Shown piece by piece: positions 22,623 to 29,536 of a DNA stretch of 30,886 nt. The position numbers were made by a program, and so were the translations under genes. Source of the stretch: JANNMJ01 sp031397815. GTDB taxonomy: Bacteria > Bacteroidota > Bacteroidia > Cytophagales > Hymenobacteraceae. Numbering within the stretch: the first letter of the stretch is position 1; the number at the start of each line of letters is the position of its first letter. Below the pieces are notes generated by a model. That model had not been told where the DNA came from. It saw only the letters and a list, made by a program, of their open reading frames with translations, and made no database searches. The DNA lies in contig JANNMJ010000066.1 of the NCBI GenBank assembly GCA_031397815.1, forward strand, positions 1-30,886, read 5' to 3'.

Positions 22623-23705
22623 ATGAAAGCCCCGATGCAAGCCGTCCCGCCCCTTGCACGTGTAGCCCGCCAGCTGGTTGGGTTTTCGCGTCGCGAGGTG
22701 CGCGGCTTTGCATCGTTAATGGCGGCCCTTGTCGCCCTCGTTCTGCTACCGGCTGCGGTCGGTCGGTGGCTGCTTGCTGACCAGCCCGCCCGGACCGTCG
22801 CCGCCGACGATGTCCGTTCCCTCGATCACCTCGCCGCTCGCTTAGAGCGCGCCGAGCAAGCGGAGCGCCGCGCCCGCTACCCCGCCCGCACTTCCTACCC
22901 TTCGCGTTACCCATCCGAGCGCCGTTACGGGCAATCAAGCCGCACGGAAGCTCCCGTTCCGCTCCTAAAGCATCTGACTGCTTTCGACCCCAACGCCCTC
23001 ACTGCCCGGGAGTGGCAGCAGCGGGGCGTTCCGGCGGATGTGGGGCGCCACATCGGCAATTATGGGCAGAAGGCCGGTGGTTACCGCTACCGCGAACAGT
23101 TGGAACGTATCCACGGCCTTGAGCCAGCGCTCCTCGCCCGTTTGGCGCCGTTCATGAGTCTCCCCAGCCGCGCTGAAGCCTTCGGCCGACCCGCGCAGGC
23201 CGGTGCGGCGCCCACTGCGGGCGCCCCCAACCGCTATGCGCCCGACCAGCCCGCTGCCGGTGCCGCCGCCCGCCCTGCGTTTGCCCGCAAGCCGCGCGTG
23301 ATGTCCGCTTTCGACCTCAACACCGCCGATACCACCACGCTGATGCAGCTTCGGGGCATCGGCCGTGGCCGCGCCGCCCGCATTGTAGAGCTACGCGAAA
23401 AACTCGGCGGATTTGTCTCGCCCGCCCAGCTCGCTGATGTGTGGGGCTTGGATGCGCCGCTGCTCGATAGCCTGCGTAAGTACGGCCACGTAGCGGCCGA
23501 TTTTCGGCCCCGGCCGCTCGCCATCAACTCGGCAACGGCCGAGGAGCTGCGGATGCATCCGTATGTGGGGTACCGGCTGGCGCGCGTCATCGTGGCGTTC
23601 CGCGAGCAGCACGGGCCGTTCGCGAAGGCGGAAGATTTGCGGCAGATCCGCATCCTCGAAGATGCCGCGTATCAGAAGATGCTGCCGTATCTGGCGTTCC
23701 GGTAG
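22623..23705 (+). CDS. Membrane-anchored helix-hairpin-helix protein (ComEA-like)
   Basis: A 360-residue protein with an N-terminal membrane segment (about residues 29-47, FASLMAALVALVLLPAAVG), preceded by basic residues, and an Arg/Tyr/Ser/Pro-rich linker. Three helix-hairpin-helix modules follow: one diverged (from about 120, FDPNALTAREWQQRGVP), then FDLNTADTTTLMQLRGIGRGRAARI (from about 230) and LAINSATAEELRMHPYVGYRLARVI (from about 299). ComEA proteins bind incoming DNA outside the inner membrane during transformation. Such multi-module proteins are common in Bacteroidota and not proven to act in uptake. No other competence gene is nearby. The start at 22623 is the only ATG before the membrane segment. 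Confidence 0.85.
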   Translation: MKAPMQAVPPLARVARQLVGFSRREVRGFASLMAALVALVLLPAAVGRWLLADQPARTVAADDVRSLDHLAARLERAEQAERRARYPARTSYPSRYPSERRYGQSSRTEAPVPLLKHLTAFDPNALTAREWQQRGVPADVGRHIGNYGQKAGGYRYREQLERIHGLEPALLARLAPFMSLPSRAEAFGRPAQAGAAPTAGAPNRYAPDQPAAGAAARPAFARKPRVMSAFDLNTADTTTLMQLRGIGRGRAARIVELREKLGGFVSPAQLADVWGLDAPLLDSLRKYGHVAADFRPRPLAINSATAEELRMHPYVGYRLARVIVAFREQHGPFAKAEDLRQIRILEDAAYQKMLPYLAFR

Positions 23706-23806
23706 GCGCGCCGGGGGCGACGGGAAGCATCCTGACCGGTAGAGGCACCCGAATAGATTCTTCGGCCCGACAACCCCAGCTGCATCGAGCGCGTTTCTTT
23801 GCGCCT

Positions 23807-24670
23807 ATGACTGCACGGTTGTTTTCTATCTACGTTTTTTTTCATACCCTGTTGGCGGGCTGCGGTCCGGCGCGCTCGGAGCGCGGCGAGGCGGTGGATG
23901 CCACTGAATCGTACGAGATTGGTCAAATAGGGAAGCTCGGGAAGCACGAAGTGGCCGAGAGCAGCGGTTTGGCGCTTGTCAACCCCGCCGCCACCGAGTT
24001 CTGGACGCACGGCGACGGCGGCTCGCCGAATAATCTGTATCGGGTAAGTCGGGACGGCGCTCTGCTGCAAACACTGACCGTTGAAGCCGCCAGTAACCGC
24101 GACTGGGAAGACCTCGCCCGCGACCCGCAAGGGCGTATTTTCATCGGCGATTTCGGCAACAACCTCAATTCGCGGCGCGATTTACGCATCTTCATTCTCG
24201 ACCCCGCGCACCCGGAAAAAGTCGACACCATCCGGTTCAGCTACCCTGACCAGCACAAGTTTCCGCCGCGCAAAGCCGGCCGCAACTTCGATTGTGAAGC
24301 CTTTTATTTCGCTTCCGATACCCTGCATCTGTTCTCGAAGAACCGTGGGAAAGGCGGTCTCTGGACGAAGCAATACACCCTGCCAGCGCACCCCGGCACC
24401 TACGTCGCCACCCTGCGCGATAGCATCGAGCTGGAAACCTGGATCACCGCCGCCGACATCAGCCCCGACGGCCGCACCGTCGCCCTGCTCGGCTACGGCT
24501 TCGCCTACCTCTTCGAAGGCAACCCCAATCAACCCGTTTTTGACCGTCACCGCGCCCGCATCTCCCTCAGCTCCGCCGGGCAAGCCGAAGCCCTGACGTT
24601 CGTGAGCAACACCAATTTCGTGTTCTCCAACGAGAACGGGAAAATGTTCGAGGCGCAGAAGAAGCCGTAA
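23807..24670 (+). CDS. Propeller-like lipoprotein of unknown function
   Basis: A 287-residue protein with a lipoprotein signal (VFFHTLLAGC, C19), ATG start at 23807. The mature part has repeated blade-like strands: ESSGLALVNPAATEFWTHGDGG, NRDWEDLARDPQGRIFIGDFGNN, IFILDP, TIRFSYPD, FDCEAFYF, TLHLFSKN, ITAADISPDGRTVALLGYGFAYLF and GQAEALTFVSNTNFVFSNENG. These resemble beta-propeller proteins of the 'SGL-like, WTHNDSG ... DWEDIA ... IGDIGDN' kind seen in many bacteria. The activity of those proteins is not, to my knowledge, established. No catalytic residues can be assigned. The gene is followed by a strong bidirectional hairpin terminator shared with the convergent disordered-protein gene. Confidence 0.78.
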   Translation: MTARLFSIYVFFHTLLAGCGPARSERGEAVDATESYEIGQIGKLGKHEVAESSGLALVNPAATEFWTHGDGGSPNNLYRVSRDGALLQTLTVEAASNRDWEDLARDPQGRIFIGDFGNNLNSRRDLRIFILDPAHPEKVDTIRFSYPDQHKFPPRKAGRNFDCEAFYFASDTLHLFSKNRGKGGLWTKQYTLPAHPGTYVATLRDSIELETWITAADISPDGRTVALLGYGFAYLFEGNPNQPVFDRHRARISLSSAGQAEALTFVSNTNFVFSNENGKMFEAQKKP

Positions 24671-24698
24671 CGTATCACGCGCTCGGCTGAAAGCAAAA

Positions 24699-24746
24699 GC
24701 CTCGCGCCCGAAGTCCTTTGAGAGGCTTCAGGCGCGAGGCTTTTTT
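24699..24746. terminator. Bidirectional rho-independent terminator
   Basis: Stem GCCTCGCGCC (24699-24708) pairs with GGCGCGAGGC (24731-24740). It continues inward with one mismatch to GAAG/CTTC, followed by TTTTTT (24741-24746) on the plus strand; AAAA precedes it, giving a shorter T run on the minus strand. It serves the convergent lipoprotein and disordered-protein genes. Confidence 0.88.
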
Positions 24747-24778
24747 CGTTGGCGGCTCGTCGGGCGACGCCGGGCGGC

Positions 24779-25396
24779 TTATACGCGCTCGCTGGTGTCG
24801 GGGGCGCGGCCGGTGCTGGCGCCGCCGCTATCGACGTCGCGGTCGGCGTCGCCGCTGGTTTTTTGCTCCGTCCGTTGCTGGTCGGGACCGGTGTTCACGA
24901 GGCCGCTTGCGGCGCCCGTGGTCGATTGAGAATCGTCGGCATTACGTCCAGCTCCGGTGGCGTGGGGAGCGTTGGCGTTTTGGTCGTTGTAGGAGCCGCC
25001 GCGCGAGCCGGTGCCTTGCTCGGCGCTGCCATTGCGGGCTTGCTCGTTGGTGTAGCCGTCGCGGTCGCCGGTGTCGTTGGATGCGTTGGTGGCGGCGGGG
25101 TCGCTTTGGCCACCGCCTTCGGGCCGAGGGGAGCCGTCGCGGTTATCGTACGGGCCTTGGGCGGCGCCTGCGTAGCCGCCGCGCTGGGTGGCATTGTCGG
25201 GCGTGGTGGTGGTCCCGACGCCTTGTTCGGCATTTTCGTGCGAGTTATCCGGATTTTGTCCGCGCGTTTGGGGCGTGGGCGCGCCGCTGTCTTGCGGGGC
25301 GTTGGTAGGGTTCGGATTGGTCGGCGCGTTCGTCGGATTCGGGTCTGTGGGCGCGTTGGTGGGGTTTTGCGGATTGTTTGGCTCAGGCGTAGGCAT
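24779..25396 (-). CDS. Low-complexity, intrinsically disordered Asn/Pro/Gly-rich protein
   Basis: A 205-residue protein with no recognisable domain. It begins with near-repeats of PTNAPTDPNP/PTNAPTNPNP, then continues rich in Gly, Asn, Asp, Ser, Thr and Gln, with very few hydrophobic residues, no Cys, and no signal peptide or membrane segment. It should be soluble and unfolded. The start is ATG 25396 and the stop 24779, just inside the shared terminator. An opposing plus-strand frame (24749-25543) is longer but reads as Gly/Ala/Val/Arg-rich shadow and runs into the csp gene, so the minus strand is preferred. Hydrophilic proteins of this kind sometimes act in drying or stress tolerance, which is speculation here. 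It is divergent from the cold-shock gene. Confidence 0.6.
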   Translation of the reverse strand: MPTPEPNNPQNPTNAPTDPNPTNAPTNPNPTNAPQDSGAPTPQTRGQNPDNSHENAEQGVGTTTTPDNATQRGGYAGAAQGPYDNRDGSPRPEGGGQSDPAATNASNDTGDRDGYTNEQARNGSAEQGTGSRGGSYNDQNANAPHATGAGRNADDSQSTTGAASGLVNTGPDQQRTEQKTSGDADRDVDSGGASTGRAPDTSERV

Positions 25397-25494
25397 AGCA
25401 AAAGGGGCCGGTCGGGATGTCGCGCCCGGCGCTGCTGCGTCTACGGGCGGCGCAATGGCAAAGTTGGAACGCGGGCAGATTGGTGCGTTGTCGT

Positions 25495-25502
25495 TATCTT
25501 TG
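25495..25502 (+). promoter_or_regulatory. Putative -7 promoter element of the cold-shock gene
   Basis: TATCTTTG is a full match to TAnnTTTG, 22 bp before the csp ATG at 25525, predicting a leader of only about 15-18 bases. That is much shorter than the long regulatory leader of enterobacterial cspA. The -33 region is weak. Confidence 0.55.
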
Positions 25503-25524
25503 ACACGTTTTTAATACCCTCGTT

Positions 25525-25719
25525 ATGCCCACTGGCAAAGTAAAATTCTTCAACGAAGAGAAAGGCTTCGGCTTCATTACCAATGAAGACACGAACCAAG
25601 ATGTCTTCGTACACGTCAGCGGTCTCGTCCACGAGATCCGCCAGAACGACCGCGTGACTTTCGAAGTGCAGGAAGGCCGTAAAGGCCCGAATGCCGTCAA
25701 TGTGGCCCGTGTGCAGTAA
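25525..25719 (+). CDS. Cold-shock domain protein
   Basis: A 64-residue single cold-shock domain that binds single-stranded RNA and DNA. Both RNA-binding motifs are present: RNP1 KGFGFI (residues 13-18) and RNP2 VFVHVS (27-32). The opening TGKVKFFNEEKG and the closing GPNAVNVARV are canonical. Length and start (ATG 25525) are standard. It is transcribed alone, from a near-perfect -7 element to a strong terminator at 25741-25780. Whether it is cold-inducible cannot be told: many members are constitutive, and the very short predicted leader leaves little room for cspA-type thermosensing. Confidence 0.96.
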   Translation: MPTGKVKFFNEEKGFGFITNEDTNQDVFVHVSGLVHEIRQNDRVTFEVQEGRKGPNAVNVARVQ

Positions 25720-25740
25720 GCGCCCCGCGCACTGCTGAAC

Positions 25741-25780
25741 GCCCCGTACTAGCTCCTGAGCTGGTACGGGGCTTTTTTTT
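25741..25780 (+). terminator. Rho-independent terminator of the cold-shock gene
   Basis: GCCCCGTAC (25741-25749) pairs with GTACGGGGC (25764-25772), extended inward by AGCT/AGCT through a T-G pair to a CCTG loop (14 bp in all). A run of eight T follows (25773-25780), 21 bp after the csp stop codon. Confidence 0.93.
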
Positions 25781-25800
25781 GGCCTATTCTTTCCGACGGA

Positions 25801-26937
25801 TTACGCAACCGTCGCGGCGTCTTCCGGGGCGGCTGGGGCAGCGTTGGCGGCGGTAGCGGCTCCGGCGGCGGTGCCGTTTTCGCGGGCGGTTTCCAGCCCG
25901 TCGCGAATCATCTCGTGGGATTCCTGCACCTCTTCCACATCCGGCTCGGGCACCTCGTGCTCGTACGCCACGGTCGGCTCGTAGGTGAGGCGGATGAGCA
26001 TGGGGAAGTGGTCAGACCCAAAGAACCCAAGTTTTTTCAGCCGAATCAGCCGAAAACCGGGCGAATAGAAGATGTGGTCGAGGGAATAGCGGAAAAACGG
26101 GACGAACGCGTTGTACGTGTTGTAAAAACCCCGTCCGATACGCGGGTCGAGCAGCCCGCTGAGGCGGCGGAACAGGTTGGTCGTGCGCGACCACGCCACG
26201 TCGTTCAAATCACCCACCACAATGCTCGGCCGACCCGTCGAGGCTACTTCGCGCGCCACTTGCAGTAGCTCGGCCTCGCGGGTATCGGTGTTGCGCAGAA
26301 ACTGCGGCGGCTGCGGATGCACCGTGAACAGCTCGAAGGTGTGCCCGGCGGGCATCGCCACAGTCGCGCGGAACGACGGAATATCCTGCTCCACCAAATA
26401 GCGGACGCGCGGGTGCAGAAGCCGAAACTTGCTGTACAGAATCATCCCGTAGGTATTCGGCAGCGGGCACTCGATGCGGTGCGGATAGCGCGGGTGCAGC
26501 GTCGGGGCGAGGTGCCGCGCCCACGTTTCATCCGGCTCATTGACGAGCAGGATATCCGGGTCGTTATCCTTGACGAGCTGAAGGAAGCGCCCATACCGCT
26601 TGTTCTCCATCCGCACATTCGAAACCAACAGACTAAACGAGTTCTTCGGCGATTTCTCCTTCGTGCCGAGCGCCTGAATGCGCCAAAACGGCGTGAAGCG
26701 CCGGATATGAAACGCCTCGCCCAGCAACGCGCCCACCATCGTCAGGACGAATACCAGCTGCCAGCCGTCGCCCCAGCCATAGTTCCAAGTATAAGTTGCG
26801 AGCACGGCGAGGATGCCGATTGCAATCTGTACGCGTGGGAAATCCCACACCCGCACCCACCAGCGGTACGTGCGCGCAAAAGGCAGCAGCGCCACTACAA
26901 TCAGCAGGCAGCCGAAGATTTCGAGCGCGAGCTTCAT
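25801..26937 (-). CDS. Membrane-anchored endonuclease/exonuclease/phosphatase-family protein
   Basis: A 378-residue protein. About 90 N-terminal residues hold three likely membrane helices (ALEIFGCLLIVVALLPFA, VQIAIGILAVLATYTWN, WQLVFVLTMVGALLG). The catalytic EEP fold follows with its metal and phosphate motifs: SNVRMEN, NEPDE, FELFTVHPQPP (His), VVGDLNDVAW (Asp and Asn) and the closing SDHFP. Family members cleave DNA, RNA or phosphodiesters in lipids and phosphoinositides. With this membrane layout a lipid or extracytoplasmic substrate is plausible but unproven. An Ala/Glu-rich disordered tail of about 60 residues ends the protein. It is convergent with csp, whose terminator lies between them. 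ATG at 26937. Confidence 0.88.
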   Translation of the reverse strand: MKLALEIFGCLLIVVALLPFARTYRWWVRVWDFPRVQIAIGILAVLATYTWNYGWGDGWQLVFVLTMVGALLGEAFHIRRFTPFWRIQALGTKEKSPKNSFSLLVSNVRMENKRYGRFLQLVKDNDPDILLVNEPDETWARHLAPTLHPRYPHRIECPLPNTYGMILYSKFRLLHPRVRYLVEQDIPSFRATVAMPAGHTFELFTVHPQPPQFLRNTDTREAELLQVAREVASTGRPSIVVGDLNDVAWSRTTNLFRRLSGLLDPRIGRGFYNTYNAFVPFFRYSLDHIFYSPGFRLIRLKKLGFFGSDHFPMLIRLTYEPTVAYEHEVPEPDVEEVQESHEMIRDGLETARENGTAAGAATAANAAPAAPEDAATVA

Positions 26938-27058
26938 AGGGTAAAGGGCTTAATCATGGCAGCAGGAACCGGAGGGAAAATGGGGTGACCGGTATCGTGC
27001 CCCTTACTGTCAGACGCGCGCCGAGGTTACAATTCTGCCTAACCGACAGAGTGGGCGG

Positions 27059-27559
27059 CTATTTCGCGGCCGCTTCGCCCGGCGCCTGCTCGCGCTCCAC
27101 GCGCAGGCCCATCGCCATAATATCGGGCAGCACGCTGACGCGCATATACTGCTCGGTCACGGCCTTGTACGTGCCCACCTGTGGAAACTTCAGGTGCTGA
27201 ATCGCGACGAACTGGTGGTCGAAGATATCGCCGGTGCCCTTGCCGAGCGGTTCGCCGGTAATGGGGTCTAAGAGGTTCATATTGTACAGCTTGCGCCTCA
27301 TGATACTACCGTCGGGGCGGGTAATGGTGAGCTTCGCGAAGAGGTTGTAGAACCGGTAAGACGTGGTGTTGCGAACGTTGAGGTAGACCGTGTAACGCGC
27401 CGCCGTGTCGGTAATCGGGAAGGAGAACGTGGGGCGGTCGGTGACGCGCCACACGTAATCTTTCAGGTCGGTATTTTCTTCAAATACGCGGTTGCGGTCG
27501 CAGCCGGTGAGCGTAAGCACACCGGCTGCGACTGCCAGACTGAATAAGAGCGCGCGCAT
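27059..27559 (-). CDS. gldH: Gliding motility lipoprotein GldH
   Basis: A 166-residue lipoprotein (signal ending LTLTGC, C20) required for gliding in Flavobacterium and found across gliding and non-gliding Bacteroidota. The GldH pattern is visible: an early VFEENTDLKDYVWRVTDRPTFSFPITD, YTVYLNVRNTTSYRFYNLFAKL, a PITGEPLGKGTGDIFDHQF segment and a C-terminal PDIMAMGLRVE. It starts 2 bp after the ricT stop, so it is translated from the same message; the ricT-gldH order is common in the phylum. Together with the type IX cargo at 4587-6623 it points to a type IX/gliding apparatus, whose core genes are not in this window. GldH alone does not prove motility. Confidence 0.93.
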   Translation of the reverse strand: MRALLFSLAVAAGVLTLTGCDRNRVFEENTDLKDYVWRVTDRPTFSFPITDTAARYTVYLNVRNTTSYRFYNLFAKLTITRPDGSIMRRKLYNMNLLDPITGEPLGKGTGDIFDHQFVAIQHLKFPQVGTYKAVTEQYMRVSVLPDIMAMGLRVEREQAPGEAAAK

Positions 27560-27561
27560 CG

Positions 27562-29187
27562 TTAGGAAGCTGCTGGAGAAGGCGCCGCCGGGCCATCCGG
27601 CCGTCCGCCGTTACGGCCACGGCCACCGCGCCGCCGCCGGTTAGCGCTATCAGGGGAACCGTCGGCGCGTGGCTCGCGGGGTTGTTGCGGATCGCGTGGT
27701 TCGCGTGGCTCGCGGGGTTGTTGCGGGTCGCGGGGTTCACGAGGCTCACGCGGCTGTTGCGGGTCGCGGGGTTCACGCGGTTCTCGTGCTTGCTGTGGCT
27801 CACGCGGTTCGCGGGGCGGGCCAGCGGATTCGGGACGTGGGGGGCGCGGCGGACGTGGTGCTCCGGGCTCGCCGGGCGCTTTGGCAACGCGCTCCGGTGG
27901 CGCCGGGCGGTTGGGGTCTTTGGGGATTTCCGGACCACCGACGCGGGCTTCTTTGGGCGGCTTCGGCTTGCGCTCGCGATTTGGGTCGCGGTTTTCCGGC
28001 TTGCGCTCGCGCGGCTTGTCCTTGCGTTCAGCAGGGGCGCCAGCGGCTTGGATGCCGCCGTCCTTCTTCTTTTTCTTCTTCTTTTTCCCTGTCGAAACCG
28101 AGAATTTATCGTCGAGCCGTTCGAGGGAGCCTTCTACTTGTGCGACTTCCGCTTCCGGCACGGCGCTCGGCTCGGGGGCGAGCATGAGGGTGTCGGGGCG
28201 TTCGCCGCGCTTGTTCATCTCCACGATTTCGCGGACGCGGGCGGCCGGTAGGCGGTGCCATTCGCTATCGCCTTTGAAGCCGAACCACATCAGGCCGCGG
28301 AAAATGTCGGTCTTCTGCAAGAAAGCTTCCCCGTTGGTGGTCAGCAGCGGACGCGTTACGGACGGAATGTCCTTGATGGCGTCGAGGTACGTGTCGAGCT
28401 CGTAATTGAGGCAGCACTTGAGGCGACCGCATTGCCCGGCGAGCTTCGCAGGGTTGAGCGAAAGCTGCTGATACCGCGCCGCCGTCGTGCTGACGGTTTT
28501 GAAATCGGTCAGCCACGTCGAGCAGCACAGCTCCCGGCCACACGAGCCGATGCCGCCGATGCGGCCCGCTTCCTGTCGAAGGCTGATTTGGCGCATCTCG
28601 ACACGCGTCCGCAGGTCGTCGCCGAGGCGGCGGACGAGGTCGCGGAAGTCGACGCGGTCTTCGGCGGAATAGAAGAAGATGGCGCGGGAGCGGTCGGCTT
28701 GCATCTCCACGTCGGAGAGCTTCATCTGGAGCCGCATATCGCCCACGATGGTGCGGGCGCGGTACATCGTCGTCGGCTCCTGCTCGCGGGCTTCGCGCAG
28801 CTTCGTGAGGTCGTCTTCGGTGGCGAGGCGTTGAATCGGCTTGATTTCCGGCCCTGATTCCACCTTTTTCTTCTTCATCTGCAAGCGCACCAGCTCGCCC
28901 TTGAGCGAGACGTGCCCCACGTGCCACCCGCCACCGGGCATATCCACGACCACGGCGTCGCCGGTGGTGAGCGACAAGTGCTGCCGATTCCGGTAGAACT
29001 CCTTGCGCCCGCCTTTGAAGCGCAGCTCCACCATCTCAAACTCCTCGACCCCCACACCCGGCGAGGTCATATCACTCAGCCAATCAAATACATTCAGTCG
29101 GTTGCAGCCGCCCGACGAGCAGCCGCCTTTGGAACCACAGCCGCCCGTTGAGCAGCCGCCTCCAGTGGAACAGGATCCACATCCCAT
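27562..29187 (-). CDS. ricT: PSP1-domain protein, RicT/YaaT-type
   Basis: A 541-residue protein starting at the ATG at 29187, just before the Cys-rich MGCGSCSTGGGC. An earlier in-frame start at 29238 is possible but would precede this conserved beginning. The first 28 residues hold six Cys (3, 6, 12, 17, 23, 28). The PSP1 domain follows with GSCGRELCCSTWL and GQCGRLKCCLNYE, the cysteines that in Bacillus RicT bind an iron-sulfur cluster and support mRNA processing and development. A Lys run (KKKKKKKK) and a disordered tail of about 170 residues with repeated EPRDPQQPREPR units end the protein. It is followed 2 bp later by gldH. The role in Bacteroidota is not established. Confidence 0.9.
   Translation of the reverse strand: MGCGSCSTGGGCSTGGCGSKGGCSSGGCNRLNVFDWLSDMTSPGVGVEEFEMVELRFKGGRKEFYRNRQHLSLTTGDAVVVDMPGGGWHVGHVSLKGELVRLQMKKKKVESGPEIKPIQRLATEDDLTKLREAREQEPTTMYRARTIVGDMRLQMKLSDVEMQADRSRAIFFYSAEDRVDFRDLVRRLGDDLRTRVEMRQISLRQEAGRIGGIGSCGRELCCSTWLTDFKTVSTTAARYQQLSLNPAKLAGQCGRLKCCLNYELDTYLDAIKDIPSVTRPLLTTNGEAFLQKTDIFRGLMWFGFKGDSEWHRLPAARVREIVEMNKRGERPDTLMLAPEPSAVPEAEVAQVEGSLERLDDKFSVSTGKKKKKKKKDGGIQAAGAPAERKDKPRERKPENRDPNRERKPKPPKEARVGGPEIPKDPNRPAPPERVAKAPGEPGAPRPPRPPRPESAGPPREPREPQQAREPREPRDPQQPREPREPRDPQQPREPREPRDPQQPREPRADGSPDSANRRRRGGRGRNGGRPDGPAAPSPAAS
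27665..27810. repeat. 36-bp tandem repeat inside ricT
   Basis: The landmark TGTTGCGG recurs at 27683, 27719 and 27755, with a diverged form at 27791, exactly 36 bp apart. Each unit encodes about EPRDPQQPREPR near the C-terminus of RicT. The in-frame period and near-identity suggest recent expansion, so the unit number may vary between strains. Confidence 0.8.
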
Positions 29188-29254
29188 AGCAGCAAGGTAA
29201 GTAAGTAAGAACCTACTAAAATTCGGGTCGAACGACACCGTTTTTGTAGTCTGA

Positions 29255-29262
29255 CAAAGATA
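29255..29262 (-). promoter_or_regulatory. Putative -7 promoter element of ricT-gldH
   Basis: On the minus strand this reads TATCTTTG, a full match to TAnnTTTG and the same octamer as before csp. It lies 67 bp before the ricT ATG at 29187. No good -33 TTTG is seen. It suggests that ricT-gldH has its own promoter apart from the upstream envC-like gene. Confidence 0.5.
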
Positions 29263-29339
29263 CCATGTAGCCCGCCGTTACGTTTACCCCCCAATTTCAG
29301 TCGTTCACCGGATAAATTGACAATTTCACCCCTTGTTTT

Positions 29340-29475
29340 TTGGAACTTTGGTTAAGTCTGCCGACTTTTACTCTCGTTATTGACGGGGTGTCCGGGAAAC
29401 CGGACGTTTCGGTGGTAGCTAAGTTTGTTTTCATAGCTCAGAAAGGCACTCCACCATTGTGGGGTGCTTTTTTTT
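29340..29475 (+). ncRNA. Candidate small RNA ending at a strong terminator
   Basis: The 349-bp gap between the envC-like gene and ricT has no convincing protein gene on either strand. Yet on the plus strand it ends in a strong terminator, preceded by a GTCCGG-GAAA-CCGGAC tetraloop hairpin (29390-29405) and a weaker AGCTA/TAGCT hairpin (29417-29438). A possible -7 (TAAGTCTG, 29353-29360) lacks a well-spaced -33. The 5' end is therefore a guess. It could instead be leader or trailer structure used on the minus strand. Confidence 0.3.
29446..29475 (+). terminator. Rho-independent terminator, plus-strand oriented, no obvious gene upstream
   Basis: GCACTCCAC (29446-29454) pairs with GTGGGGTGC (29459-29467) around a CATT loop, with one T-G pair, then eight T (29468-29475). 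On the minus strand the hairpin is followed only by CCTTTC, so it would be a weak terminator for the envC-like gene. Confidence 0.75.
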
Positions 29476-29536
29476 GCCCGTACGGCAAGGAAACTGGGCT
29501 TGAAGTGGCGCCGACGGTTGGCGTTCTAGCGGCGCC

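Noticed and set aside
24749..25543. A 264-codon plus-strand frame opposite the disordered-protein gene
   Set aside because: Its product is a Gly/Ala/Val/Arg monotony, it reaches into the csp gene and begins close to the terminator T run. The minus-strand frame ends neatly at the terminator.
27665..27810. Evenly spaced repeats resembling a small CRISPR array
   Set aside because: The 36-bp period has no unique spacers, is in frame within ricT and encodes a peptide repeat; no cas genes are present.
29411..29467. A tRNA-like look (GGTGG..., TAGCTCAG..., CCACC)
   Set aside because: There is no T-arm consensus, no anticodon stem of the right length and no acceptor-stem match, so it is coincidence.
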